Positions 1 to 8,755 of a stretch of DNA of 64,000 nucleotides are shown piece by piece. A program made the translations under genes and the position numbers. Where the stretch lies: the NCBI GenBank assembly GCA_016934675.1, contig JAFGSJ010000088.1, positions 24,724-88,723 of the forward strand, read 5' to 3'. Within the stretch, counting starts at the first letter, position 1, and each line of letters starts with the position of its first letter. The notes under the pieces were generated by a model. That model had not been told where the DNA came from and did no database searches. It saw only the letters and a program-made list of their open reading frames with translations. The DNA is from a bacterium (GTDB lineage Bacteria > CSSED10-310 > JAFGSJ01).

Positions 1-86
1 CACCTATCGAAACTGACTCATACACTGAAAAGACAATGCCTGATCTGATCGAGCGAGTCCGTCAGGTAATCGAGGCAAAGTTATAA
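1..86 (+). CDS. C-terminal end of a probable 1-acyl-glycerol-3-phosphate acyltransferase (partial)
   Basis: An open frame enters from the left edge (first full codon at base 3) and stops with TAA at 84-86. It is too short for the ORF track. The visible tail reads about 27 residues, containing PIETDSYTEKTMPDLIERVR. A proline-isoleucine-hydrophilic stretch followed by a D-L-x-x-R-V-R helix is how many PlsC-type acyltransferases end. The adjacent, convergent plsY would fit phosphatidic acid synthesis. With only the tail visible, the family call is tentative. Confidence 0.4.
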   Translation, partial: PIETDSYTEKTMPDLIERVRQVIEAKL

Positions 87-117
87 GCTGATAAGTTCGA
101 CTCATGCTGGCTCTATT

Positions 118-708
118 TTATGAAATTTTGCCGATGACTGGCTCTTCGCCCCGGTACAGTCTACCGATGTTCTCACGGTGACTCCAGAATATCAGTACCA
201 ACAATGCCATACTAATGGACCAGGCGGATTGTGTCGAAGCGAACACAACGAGGAGTAGGGCCAGGCATGAAACAGCCGACAATGACGCAAGTGAGACACG
301 GCGGGTCATTACGAGCATGATTACCCAGACAATAAAGGAAATGAAGGTGGCCAGTGGTGCCAATATCATAAAAACACCAAGACTGGTAGCGATACCTTTA
401 CCGCCTTTAAATTGTAAATAGACCGGATAGATGTGCCCGATTATGCAGGCAAGACCGGTAATCCAAGGTGTCAGGTTCGTCGGATTTGCTGCCAATCCTA
501 ATGAAACTGAAATCGCGCCTTTGGCTATGTCCAAGATCAGCGTCAGAAGACCCGGTCCGAGACCGAGATGACGGTACACATTGGTGGCCCCAATGTTACC
601 GCTTCCGGACTGACGGATATCCGACAGTCCCCAGATTCGAGCGATAAATACACCGGATGGAACTGAACCAAGTAAATAGCTGATCAGGATGGCAGTAAAA
701 GTGATCAT
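118..708 (-). CDS. plsY: Glycerol-3-phosphate acyltransferase PlsY
   Basis: PlsY transfers an acyl group from acyl-phosphate to sn-glycerol-3-phosphate in the inner membrane, the first step of phospholipid synthesis. The 196-residue protein has the usual family length and several hydrophobic membrane segments. The three conserved loops are visible: GSVPSG near residue 14, SGSGNIGATNVYR around 34-47, and KGGKGIATSLG around 100-112. It lies 11 bases downstream of the M50 protease gene on the same strand, so the two are probably cotranscribed. It is convergent with the probable plsC end at the window edge. The family call is firm from the motifs. Confidence 0.93.
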   Translation of the reverse strand: MITFTAILISYLLGSVPSGVFIARIWGLSDIRQSGSGNIGATNVYRHLGLGPGLLTLILDIAKGAISVSLGLAANPTNLTPWITGLACIIGHIYPVYLQFKGGKGIATSLGVFMILAPLATFISFIVWVIMLVMTRRVSLASLSAVSCLALLLVVFASTQSAWSISMALLVLIFWSHRENIGRLYRGEEPVIGKIS

Positions 709-719
709 GATTTCCCCGT

Positions 720-1385
720 TCAGGATAAACCGGTAAAAAGACGAAACAATACCTGAATCAGCGGAAAAACCGTTTCCCCAAGAACACCTGATACGAGCAG
801 AACAATCAGTATAATCATACCATACGATTCGATCCGAATAAAGTATGATTCATAGCGGGCAGGCAGAAACCCCTGCAGGATTTTCGAGCCATCCAGTGGT
901 GGGACCGGGATCAGATTGAAAACAAACAGAACGATATTGATCTGGATGAAAATTATGAAGAAGAAAAAGAGAGCCTTAGCGAGAACAGTGGGCAGGGTGA
1001 TCATATCAAAAAGAAATAGAATCAATCGTAACACAAGTGAACCGACAAGTGCCAACCCCAGATTGGACAGTGGTCCTGCCGCCGAAACCTTGATCATAGA
1101 ACGACGCGGATCACGCAAGTAATAGGGATTCACCGGAACGGGTTTTGCCCCACCGAAAACGAAACCCGCGCTCAGATAAAATATTATCGGCATGATGATC
1201 GACAGAAAAGGATCGATATGGGCCAGCGGATTCAGAGTCAAGCGGTTTTGCATCCGAGCGGTCGGGTCTCCTTCACGCCAAGCAACCCAACCATGGGAAA
1301 CTTCATGCACCGTGGCCGCAAACATGACCACCAGGATTATGACGATTATCTCGACCAGAGACTGCAAACTGAAGTCAGCGCCCAT
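720..1385 (-). CDS. Site-2-protease-type M50 zinc metalloprotease (Rip2-like, short form)
   Basis: This is an intramembrane metalloprotease of the short M50 group without a PDZ domain. The zinc motif HEVSH (HExxH) lies in the first membrane helix near residue 28, and the second zinc-ligand motif reads PVPPLDGSKIL near residue 162, in place of the usual NPDG-type loop. About six hydrophobic segments are visible over 221 residues. The start is supported by AAAGG six bases upstream of the ATG. The neighbour plsY follows after 11 bases. The substrate cannot be told from sequence; relatives cleave membrane-bound anti-sigma factors or leftover signal peptides. Confidence 0.85.
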   Translation of the reverse strand: MGADFSLQSLVEIIVIILVVMFAATVHEVSHGWVAWREGDPTARMQNRLTLNPLAHIDPFLSIIMPIIFYLSAGFVFGGAKPVPVNPYYLRDPRRSMIKVSAAGPLSNLGLALVGSLVLRLILFLFDMITLPTVLAKALFFFFIIFIQINIVLFVFNLIPVPPLDGSKILQGFLPARYESYFIRIESYGMIILIVLLVSGVLGETVFPLIQVLFRLFTGLS

Positions 1386-1463
1386 TTTTAACCTTTCTCC
1401 GGAAATTACTCATTAGAATAGAACACGGACCAACGAAAATCACGGTCGATTGTGATGACATGG

Positions 1464-2324
1464 TTATCCCAGTTTTGGCTTGTTACCATGGACCCGGACT
1501 GGTATTGATGCAACAATGTTGCTTATCTCTCGCAGGTCTTGGATTTCATAGTCCGGTTTGTACTCGCTTATATTTATTGTGCCGGTCCGATTAAGCCAAA
1601 TCGACTTGATTCCGGCGTGTTGGGCCCCGGCTATATCGCTTTCCAGGCTATTTCCGATCATGATAAAAACGCTGTCATTTTCCGGAAAAAAGCTGAACGC
1701 TGACTGAAAGATCATCAGGTCCGGCTTTCCGAACCCGATATTACCTGAAATGATAATTGGATGAAAATACTCTGCCAGTTTTCCGCCACGGATTTTGGAC
1801 CATTGTAGATCAGGTGCGCCATTGGTAATCAAAGCTAATCGATATCTTTCAGCGAGGTCCTGCAAGACCTCGATTGTTTCAGGGAACAGCATATGCCTTT
1901 TCCGTCTTTCCTCGATATATTTTCTGGAAAGATGGTCCGCCAATTTCACATCATGAAGACCATATGCCTGCAAGGCATTGTTCCATACCATAAACCGATA
2001 AGATTCCTTGAGTTGTCGTAACCGCTCGATTTGTGGATCGTCACCATCGAATTCACCCCACAGTCCTTCCCAGGATGCTATCTGTATTCTGTGGCAGTAA
2101 GGATAGGTTGGGAGTGATCGCCATGCTTCACGTGCCTTGACTTTAATAGTATCCGCAAAGTCTTTCGGAGAAATGCCATAATGGGCAACTGCCTTTGATG
2201 TTTCGAGAAACGCAGCCATCTCGGATTCACATTCTTGAATTAGGGTATCGTCAAGATCGAAGAGAAGTACAAGCCCTGATTTCAGCTTAGATTTTTCCTT
2301 TTTCTTCTTCACAATTTTGCCCAA
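1464..2324 (-). CDS. HAD-superfamily hydrolase (phosphatase, subfamily IA)
   Basis: All four HAD motifs are present: motif I LLFDLDDTLIQ near residue 21 (DxDxT nucleophile), motif II LITNGAP, motif III lysine in GFGKPDLMIF, and motif IV MIGNSLESDIAGAQHAG. The inserted helical cap between motifs I and II places it in subfamily I, close to YjjG or N-acylneuraminate-9-phosphatase-like enzymes; the substrate is unknown. The N-terminus is an unusual lysine run (KKKKEKSKLK). The ORF-track start is TTG with no clear Shine-Dalgarno, so the true start may be a few codons downstream, which would remove part of the lysine run. It is divergent from the kinase gene. Confidence 0.85.
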   Translation of the reverse strand: MGKIVKKKKEKSKLKSGLVLLFDLDDTLIQECESEMAAFLETSKAVAHYGISPKDFADTIKVKAREAWRSLPTYPYCHRIQIASWEGLWGEFDGDDPQIERLRQLKESYRFMVWNNALQAYGLHDVKLADHLSRKYIEERRKRHMLFPETIEVLQDLAERYRLALITNGAPDLQWSKIRGGKLAEYFHPIIISGNIGFGKPDLMIFQSAFSFFPENDSVFIMIGNSLESDIAGAQHAGIKSIWLNRTGTINISEYKPDYEIQDLREISNIVASIPVRVHGNKPKLG

Positions 2325-2528
2325 CGGACAGATGATGTTTCCACCAGATCATTCTGCCCGAGTGTAGCACAAAATTCAACCTAAAAACACAATGAGTTTT
2401 ATTGACGCTCCACGTTTCGATGCAGGCCTTTAGGATGCACATTCACTTTTTGATCCTGTCTTGTATTCCAGATCAGTCTCTATTCCAATGTCCATTCGAG
2501 GAATATCGAGTATCCCCCGATTATGGCC

Positions 2529-2557
2529 TTGACTTTATTACTACCCGACCATATTTT
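2529..2557 (+). promoter_or_regulatory. Candidate sigma-70 promoter in the 316-base divergent region before the kinase gene
   Basis: TTGACT, a 17-base spacer and TATTTT lie about 84 bases upstream of the kinase ATG. The rest of the 2325-2640 intergenic region shows no gene I can support; an 80-codon ORF there (2402-2644) has no family signature and no SD. Confidence 0.4.
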
Positions 2558-2640
2558 GTGCATATTGGTTTCGGGAGAACTGTTAATATGTCTCAACATT
2601 TTGCCATAGTGTTCCCAGTACGTTTGGTACTGTTATCATC

Positions 2641-5600
2641 ATGATTGGTCCTCAACATCTGGAAAAAATACTGGAATTGGCCGAGCAAAAAGGTTTGATC
2701 AGTAGTCAGGACCGAATCCGGATGATCAGGTCTGTTACCATGAACAGGACCAGTAAGAGTGAACGCTCTTCCACTTCAGTCTGGGACCTGGTGCTCGAGT
2801 CCGGTTTTCTCGATCAGGCGACTATGATTGCTCTGGCTGGGGAACTCGGCCTGGATATTGATCATGGTCGAGAATATCTGCGCGGAGCAACTGACGAGTG
2901 GAATACTGCTGAAACGAAGGCTGGTGGACACTCACAACCCATTCATGATCATGGCACGCTCTCTCTTGCCGAAGCTTTGTCTGGCATTGCCACAGGCGAG
3001 GAATTGCACCGGATCAAGCATTATGAAATACTGTCTTGCCTGGGACAGGGCGGTATGGGCCGGGTTTACAAGGCCTGGGACACTGAGCTGAAACGGATGG
3101 TAGCCATAAAAGTCATCCGGGGTGACAGTCCTGAGCTGAGCAAACGTTTTCTCCAGGAAGCATATTCCCAGGCCCGGATCGATCATCCGCATGTCTGTAA
3201 AATCTATGAACGGGGTTTAGAAGGGACCCAATCATATATAGCCATGCCCTTTATCGAGGGCAGTAATCTGTCGACATTACAAGCCGAGTTGAATCTTGAG
3301 CAGAAGGTTAAAATCATCAAGGAAGTAGCTGAAGGATTACAGGCGGCCCACCGTTTGGGATTGATTCATCGTGACATCAAGCCGGGTAACATCATGGTCG
3401 AACAGACGGATACCGGTTATTTCCCGTATCTCATGGATTTTGGTTTAGCCAAGGAGTTAGCCCAGGACGGCATGACCATGTCCGGAACGATTGTGGGCAC
3501 GCCCTGGTATATGTCACCGGAACAGGCCCGAGGCGACATACGATCATTGGATCGTCGGACCGATATATATAGTCTTGGGGCGACTTTTTATCATCTGATC
3601 GTGGGCAATCCTCCCTTTCCGGATAAGACCGGCCTCGAGGTGATCGCCAAGGTCCTGTCAGATGATCCGGTCCCGCCCCGGCAAATCATCCCACATTTAC
3701 CGATAGACATCGAGACGATCATCATGAAATGCATGGAGAAGGACCCGCTCGCTCGTTACGAATCTGCTCAGCAATTGGCATTGGATTTACACCATTATCT
3801 CGAAGGCGAGCCGATTTCAGCGCATCGTCCCAGCCTGGTCTATCGGATCCGGAAAAAAGTGATCAAACACAAACCTCTGGTCACTGCGGCTCTGATCGTA
3901 TTCTGTGCTTTAATTGTATTTGGTGGCTTTGCTTTGCGGACCAGCCTGCGTGCGCGCGAACAGGCCCATTATCTGATCCAGTTCAATCAGGAGGTCCGTT
4001 TCATCGATGAAGTGATGCGTTTTGCCAGTGCTGCCCCATTACACGATCTGACTCGAGAGAAGAACATGATACGGGAGAGGTTGGAATCGCTGAAACGAAG
4101 CCTGACGAGTTACCCTGATGCAGCCCTTGCTCCTGGCTACTATGCTTTGGGCAGAGGTTACATGGCCTTACATGAATATGAACAGGCAAACGATTATTTA
4201 CAGAAGGCCTGGAACAGCGGCTTTCAAGGCGATGAAGTCGCATATGCACTGGGATTCTCGCTTGGGAAACTCTATCAAGCCGCATTGACCAGAATACATC
4301 GTATCGATCAGGAGGATAAACGACAGTCAGAAGAATTGCGTGCCCGGGAACAGTATCGCACACCCGCTTTACAGTATCTGATGAACAGCCGGACCTATCA
4401 GGTCGAATCGCCGGATTATGCTGAAGCTTTAATCGCCCGTTACGAAGGTCGGGTGGAGGATGCCTTATTGAAAGCCAAACAGGCCCTTGCTCAAAAACCC
4501 TGGTTGATCGAGGCCCAAAAACTGATCGCTGATATGTATCTCGAGCAATATCTTCAAGCTATTTTCAATAATGACCGGGACCAGTTGCGCACCCTCTTTC
4601 AGAAATCACAGGAGGCATACCTGGCAGCTCTTGCCGCTGGTCCCAGTGATACGGAGACCTATCTTGGGTTGGCCGATCTCTACCGGGAGCAGATTGATAT
4701 TTCCATGCTCGGGGTTTTGGATTACAGCGAGGAGGCATTTCAGAAGGGCCTTGAAGCCTGCTCTCATGCCCTGATTACCGACCCGGAGAACCAGTTGGCT
4801 CTTGTGAAAAAGGCCTATCTCTTTCTTAAATGGGGCCGTATCGTTTATGAAGTCCAGGGGCAAGACCCTTTACCGATCTATTCTCAGGCCATCGAAACCG
4901 CTCAAGAAGCAGTCCGTTTGCAATCCGACGATCCCTTCGCCAATTATGTTCTGGGAGCAAGTTATTGGGGGAAATCGATCTATGAACTTGACCGGGGTTT
5001 GGACCCGCGTCCGAGCATCGATCAGGCCATACTCGTTCTAGAAAAAACAGTGACGCTGGACCAGAATGATATGACTATTCGCCAACTGCTCGGAACATCC
5101 TACTTTTTTAAGGCCCAATATGAGTATAAAATCGCCCTCGATCCCTTTCCTTCGTTTGATCGGGCCATCAATTGGCTGACCGAGGCGATTGAACATGATC
5201 CGGAGCGGCCACATTGCTATATCGATCTGTCTTTTATTTATAATAAAAAAGGAACAATCGAGTTCCAACTCGGTCTTGATCCCAGCGCATCGCTCGAGAC
5301 AGCCCTCGAGATGAGCCAAAAAGCTCATTCGATCAATCCCCATCTGATGCCCGTTTCCATGAGTTATATTTTAGCAGCTTCGATGAAAGCGAAATATGTG
5401 ATCAGCGTTGGAGACGATGCAAGCCCGATACTCGAAAGTATAAAAGAACGCTGTGCTTCGACTTTAGAACAAACCGACTATTATTATGTCGCGTGTTATT
5501 CATGTGGTTATGCTTATCTGCTTGAAGGAATCTGGTTGGCCCGTCAGAATCAGGACCCATGTTTATCCTTTCAAGAAGCCAGAACACTGCTGGAACAATC

Positions 5601-6060
5601 AGTCACACCTGCACCTCAAGATAAAGCTCCTTTTTACCATCTGGGCTGTCTTGAATATGCGGAAGGGTCTTGGCTGATCAGTCAAGGCCAGTCCGCCACC
5701 TCCCATTTTCAAAATGCACTCGAGAGATTTCAGCATGCATTATCTCTTGACCCGACCCATATCGAATCCTATATCGCGCTCGCCCAGACTTATCGTCTCT
5801 CGGCGGAATGGCTCCTGTCCAAGCATCACAGCCCAGAGAACCACCTCGAGAACGGACTTTCTGTCCTAAAAACCCTGTTCGAATTTAACCAGACCATACC
5901 CGAAGCACAAGCCGAGTGGGCCATTCTCAATCTGCTCAAAGGCCCATTGACCCAAACAACTTCGCCTGAAACGGTCTCCGAAGCTGATGCATTGTTCAGA
6001 TTATGGGACGCTGCTTCCCGTAATCCCTGGCTTCAGGCTGAATACAAGCAGTATTTGTAA
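2641..6060 (+). CDS. Membrane-anchored Ser/Thr protein kinase with TPR-rich C-terminal region
   Basis: This is a Hanks-type kinase. Residues 1-125 form a helical N-terminal region of unknown role. The kinase domain spans about 128-387, with glycine loop LGQGGMGRVYKA, ATP-binding lysine in VAIKVI (K157), catalytic loop HRDIKPGN (D245), DFG (D266) and a GTPWYMSPEQ activation segment, so it should be active. A single membrane helix follows at about 413-433. Roughly 700 residues of tetratricopeptide-like helical repeats follow, many with DP-containing repeat ends such as DPRPSIDQA. If the N-terminus is cytoplasmic, the TPR part is outside the inner membrane and may bind a ligand or partner. No strong SD precedes the ATG. 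Targets are unknown; the gene stands alone on its strand. Confidence 0.88.
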   Translation: MIGPQHLEKILELAEQKGLISSQDRIRMIRSVTMNRTSKSERSSTSVWDLVLESGFLDQATMIALAGELGLDIDHGREYLRGATDEWNTAETKAGGHSQPIHDHGTLSLAEALSGIATGEELHRIKHYEILSCLGQGGMGRVYKAWDTELKRMVAIKVIRGDSPELSKRFLQEAYSQARIDHPHVCKIYERGLEGTQSYIAMPFIEGSNLSTLQAELNLEQKVKIIKEVAEGLQAAHRLGLIHRDIKPGNIMVEQTDTGYFPYLMDFGLAKELAQDGMTMSGTIVGTPWYMSPEQARGDIRSLDRRTDIYSLGATFYHLIVGNPPFPDKTGLEVIAKVLSDDPVPPRQIIPHLPIDIETIIMKCMEKDPLARYESAQQLALDLHHYLEGEPISAHRPSLVYRIRKKVIKHKPLVTAALIVFCALIVFGGFALRTSLRAREQAHYLIQFNQEVRFIDEVMRFASAAPLHDLTREKNMIRERLESLKRSLTSYPDAALAPGYYALGRGYMALHEYEQANDYLQKAWNSGFQGDEVAYALGFSLGKLYQAALTRIHRIDQEDKRQSEELRAREQYRTPALQYLMNSRTYQVESPDYAEALIARYEGRVEDALLKAKQALAQKPWLIEAQKLIADMYLEQYLQAIFNNDRDQLRTLFQKSQEAYLAALAAGPSDTETYLGLADLYREQIDISMLGVLDYSEEAFQKGLEACSHALITDPENQLALVKKAYLFLKWGRIVYEVQGQDPLPIYSQAIETAQEAVRLQSDDPFANYVLGASYWGKSIYELDRGLDPRPSIDQAILVLEKTVTLDQNDMTIRQLLGTSYFFKAQYEYKIALDPFPSFDRAINWLTEAIEHDPERPHCYIDLSFIYNKKGTIEFQLGLDPSASLETALEMSQKAHSINPHLMPVSMSYILAASMKAKYVISVGDDASPILESIKERCASTLEQTDYYYVACYSCGYAYLLEGIWLARQNQDPCLSFQEARTLLEQSVTPAPQDKAPFYHLGCLEYAEGSWLISQGQSATSHFQNALERFQHALSLDPTHIESYIALAQTYRLSAEWLLSKHHSPENHLENGLSVLKTLFEFNQTIPEAQAEWAILNLLKGPLTQTTSPETVSEADALFRLWDAASRNPWLQAEYKQYL

Positions 6061-6256
6061 ATCATGATGATAAGTGGTTTCAGACATTGCATACATTATA
6101 TCGAGGCATTATTACCACAGCCTGTTCTAAGACCACATCTCTTTTCAGTCTTGACTATTCTTACAAAGAGACCTAAACCAGTCAATTAATCTGCACATAA
6201 CCACGCAAAAAGACTCGGCAAATTATATTCCATGAGATCATACATAGGAGGATCTG

Positions 6257-6559
6257 ATGAATGCACGTGAAATTGAAAAAATGACTGTGGTCAAGCTCAG
6301 GGAAGAATGCTTAAAAATTCCCAATATCGTCGGTGTTCACGGCATGAACAAGGAACAACTGATTAATGCTTTGAAAGAATTCAACAATATTCCTATCGAA
6401 GTTCGTAAAAAACCAAAAGCTTCAGTGAAGGGTTTGAAAACAAAGATCACCACCATGCGCGAACAGCTTGCCACTGCCCGCACGGAAAAGAACAAACAAC
6501 GAGCCGCATACCTGAAAAAAAGAATCAGCAGTTTAAAGAAAAAGACCCGACTCGATTAA
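6257..6559 (+). CDS. Small basic protein with Rho-N/SAP-like N-terminal helix-extended-loop-helix
   Basis: This 100-residue protein has a perfect AGGAGG SD at 6246-6251, five bases before the ATG. Residues 8-40 (MTVVKLREECLKI, then HGMNKEQLINALKEF) resemble the Rho termination factor N-terminal or SAP-like fold that binds nucleic acid. Residues 50-100 are strongly basic and likely coiled coil, with KTKITTMREQLATARTEKNK. There is no signal peptide. The protein probably binds nucleic acid, but its role is not known to me. It follows the kinase gene after 196 bases, too far for clear cotranscription, and is convergent with the Crp/Fnr gene. Confidence 0.7.
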   Translation: MNAREIEKMTVVKLREECLKIPNIVGVHGMNKEQLINALKEFNNIPIEVRKKPKASVKGLKTKITTMREQLATARTEKNKQRAAYLKKRISSLKKKTRLD

Positions 6560-6647
6560 TACACATATCATTTTCAAGAACAGGCTGAGTCAGGTTAGGG
6601 GCGAGGCTCCGTTCGATTCAGTCAGGACTATCGTCTATCTGATTGCT

Positions 6648-7340
6648 TTATTCGATGAAATCAGAGAAACGGTCGCGTAAATCGATGTACTTCAGCAGGT
6701 CCTGGAACCGTTTTTTCTGGGTAATGACGATCTTACCATCCTTAAAATTAATAAAACCGCCTTTGACCAGCCTGTCCATTATCTTGTTTACGGAGGACAG
6801 GCTGATACCCACCATCCCGGCAAATTCGATCGGAGAATAGTTGTAATCAATCCGCAGCCAATCTCGCGTTTCGATACCATGGTCCTGGATCAATTGCTTG
6901 ATGTAATAAACCACCCGTTGCATCTCGTCCCGAATCAAGAGAATCTCGATCTGATCATCGGACTGCTGTAAACGATTGGCCATCTTTTTGATCATGCGCA
7001 GAGCTATCTCGACGTTATTTCTGATCATGGTCTCGAAGGTTTTGCGGTCGATGACCAGGAGATGCCCCTCTTCGATGACTTCAACGGTGGCTGAACGTGG
7101 CTTATTATTCAGGATCGACATTTCACCGAAGAATTCACCTTTATCGAGTATGGCCAGTGTTTTTTGCACATCACCGATCCGTTTGGATATTTTCACTTTC
7201 CCGGAATGAATGATAAACATTTCTTCACCGCGGTCGCCTTCGGAAAAAATGACCTGGCCCCGCTCGAATTTACGGGCAAAACGGTTGAAAAGTTGGTTTT
7301 CGCGTTCCTGCTCATTCAAAACGGTTTTATCTTCACTCAT
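6648..7340 (-). CDS. Crp/Fnr-family transcriptional regulator
   Basis: This is a cyclic-nucleotide-binding-type beta roll followed by a winged helix-turn-helix. The phosphate-binding cassette reads GEFFGEMSILNNKPRSATV, and the C-terminal HTH reads EFAGMVGISLSSVNKIMDRL. There is no N-terminal cysteine cluster, so it is not an Fnr-type Fe-S sensor; a nucleotide ligand is plausible. I moved the start from 7415 to the ATG at 7340, because the extra 25 residues look non-coding and a promoter candidate overlaps them. A moderate SD (AAAGG) lies about 11 bases upstream. The 230-residue product has the normal length. Confidence 0.88.
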   Translation of the reverse strand: MSEDKTVLNEQERENQLFNRFARKFERGQVIFSEGDRGEEMFIIHSGKVKISKRIGDVQKTLAILDKGEFFGEMSILNNKPRSATVEVIEEGHLLVIDRKTFETMIRNNVEIALRMIKKMANRLQQSDDQIEILLIRDEMQRVVYYIKQLIQDHGIETRDWLRIDYNYSPIEFAGMVGISLSSVNKIMDRLVKGGFINFKDGKIVITQKKRFQDLLKYIDLRDRFSDFIE

Positions 7341-7385
7341 CTGATTTTTAGCCTTTCTGCCTGATTGAATACAGATTATGGTTAT

Positions 7386-7415
7386 AATGTAAGCACATCG
7401 GCTATGATCTGTCAA
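7386..7415 (-). promoter_or_regulatory. Candidate sigma-70 promoter of the Crp/Fnr gene
   Basis: Read on the minus strand, TTGACA (7410-7415), an 18-base spacer and TACATT (7386-7391) place a transcription start about 40 bases before the ATG at 7340. The -35 is perfect; the -10 matches four of six. Confidence 0.45.
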
Positions 7416-7543
7416 GAAAAGATTTGCCCGGATAGTCGATCATGATCTTGAAATCAGCAGGAATGAAACGTGAAGATTTCAACCAAGAGTATCAATTCGG
7501 GATGATCCAATCGCAGACCCGCTTGCAATCAGGGTTGGCCCCA

Positions 7544-8755
7544 TCATTCGAAGTATTTATCTTTCAAATCCACCGTATAGGCCAATTTGGCAATGGGGCC
7601 TGAAGAGAGGACTAGCGATTGTGTGAAGATGTATTGTTTGCCCGGTGTGGGTATGGTCATGGAAAAGTTGTCCTTTAATTGAGGTAGTTTATGAGCCAGG
7701 GCCAGGCTGCCTCCATCGAGCTCATAATTATACGTTGAGGGGAGAAAGGCCTCGAGATAGTACTCGTTGATGGGCCAGTCAATCATGGGTAATCTGAATT
7801 CAAGATGACCCGCCAGATAGAGATTGCCGATATCCTGTTGAAGGACAAATTCGAGGGTGGCACCTTTATCACCTGCACGGGACGGCTTGACGGGAATAGT
7901 AACCATCCCTTCCTGCACAGTAAAAGGGATAGCATTCCGATTCAAGAAAATCTTGAGTAAACTCTGATCTTGGGGGAGAGTGACCGTGATTGTTTGCAGA
8001 CCTTCAAAGTGGAGTGCATGCAGTATCCTGGTCAAACAAATACCCTCGCGGGTTGTAACCAGTGAGGCCATTGTCTGACTGATATAGGGCTCTATGGTCG
8101 GGCGAGGCTCGTTTTCCAGTTTGGTCTCGGGAATACTATCCAATGAACGCCAGGTAACCAGAAAAGTATTCCCTTCCGGGAACAGAATATACTGGTCCCG
8201 CTCTTTATGGGCGGGAGTGTTGAGCAAGGTAAAGAGATGCTCATCGATCTCAAGATGAAGATTCTTCAGCGTAGCTTGTTCGCAGGTGATCCGGGCTTGT
8301 CTCTGTCGACCTTGCTGGTGGGCTCTGACCAGAAATTTGAGCGTGAATTCATATGTTCCCGATGTACGAGTCAGAAAGGAGAGGTGCCCCTCATTGATGT
8401 GCAAAGCAGCATCAGTCAGGATGGGCAGATCATAAAAGCAGATCGAATCGTCAACCCTGATCAGGGCGATTTGGGCCCAGTTATTGCCATCCAGAACGAC
8501 GATTTTAAAGGAGGCTTGGACATCGAGTCGATCTTCGAGGATGCGGCTGTTCAGGTCGATCCGGTCGACCAGGGCTGGGACCGGTGGGGCTAGTTCCTGA
8601 GTCTGGTTGAGTTGATCGACCTGTCGATAGAGTTCGAGCACTTTTTCAAGGGGGAGCTGAGCTGTGGCTTCTTTTGTCTTCGATAGCTCCTGGGTTACAC
8701 TTGAACGAGGCAGGGCCAGGGCTGTCAGGAGCATGATCATCACCAGGTTTTTCAT
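7544..8755 (-). CDS. Secreted or periplasmic protein of unknown function, partner of the upstream membrane protein
   Basis: I do not recognise a family. The 403-residue product begins with a signal-peptide-like segment (MKNLVMIMLLTALALPRSS) and is then predominantly beta-rich without further membrane helices. GGAGG lies six bases before the ATG, and the gene overlaps the upstream membrane-protein gene by four bases (ATGA), so translation is probably coupled. The pairing suggests that the two products act together at the periplasmic face of the inner membrane. No catalytic motif is evident. Confidence 0.65.
   Translation of the reverse strand: MKNLVMIMLLTALALPRSSVTQELSKTKEATAQLPLEKVLELYRQVDQLNQTQELAPPVPALVDRIDLNSRILEDRLDVQASFKIVVLDGNNWAQIALIRVDDSICFYDLPILTDAALHINEGHLSFLTRTSGTYEFTLKFLVRAHQQGRQRQARITCEQATLKNLHLEIDEHLFTLLNTPAHKERDQYILFPEGNTFLVTWRSLDSIPETKLENEPRPTIEPYISQTMASLVTTREGICLTRILHALHFEGLQTITVTLPQDQSLLKIFLNRNAIPFTVQEGMVTIPVKPSRAGDKGATLEFVLQQDIGNLYLAGHLEFRLPMIDWPINEYYLEAFLPSTYNYELDGGSLALAHKLPQLKDNFSMTIPTPGKQYIFTQSLVLSSGPIAKLAYTVDLKDKYFE

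Noticed and set aside
2402-2644. 80-codon plus-strand ORF before the kinase
   Set aside because: No SD, no family signature, and it overlaps the kinase start and the candidate promoter.
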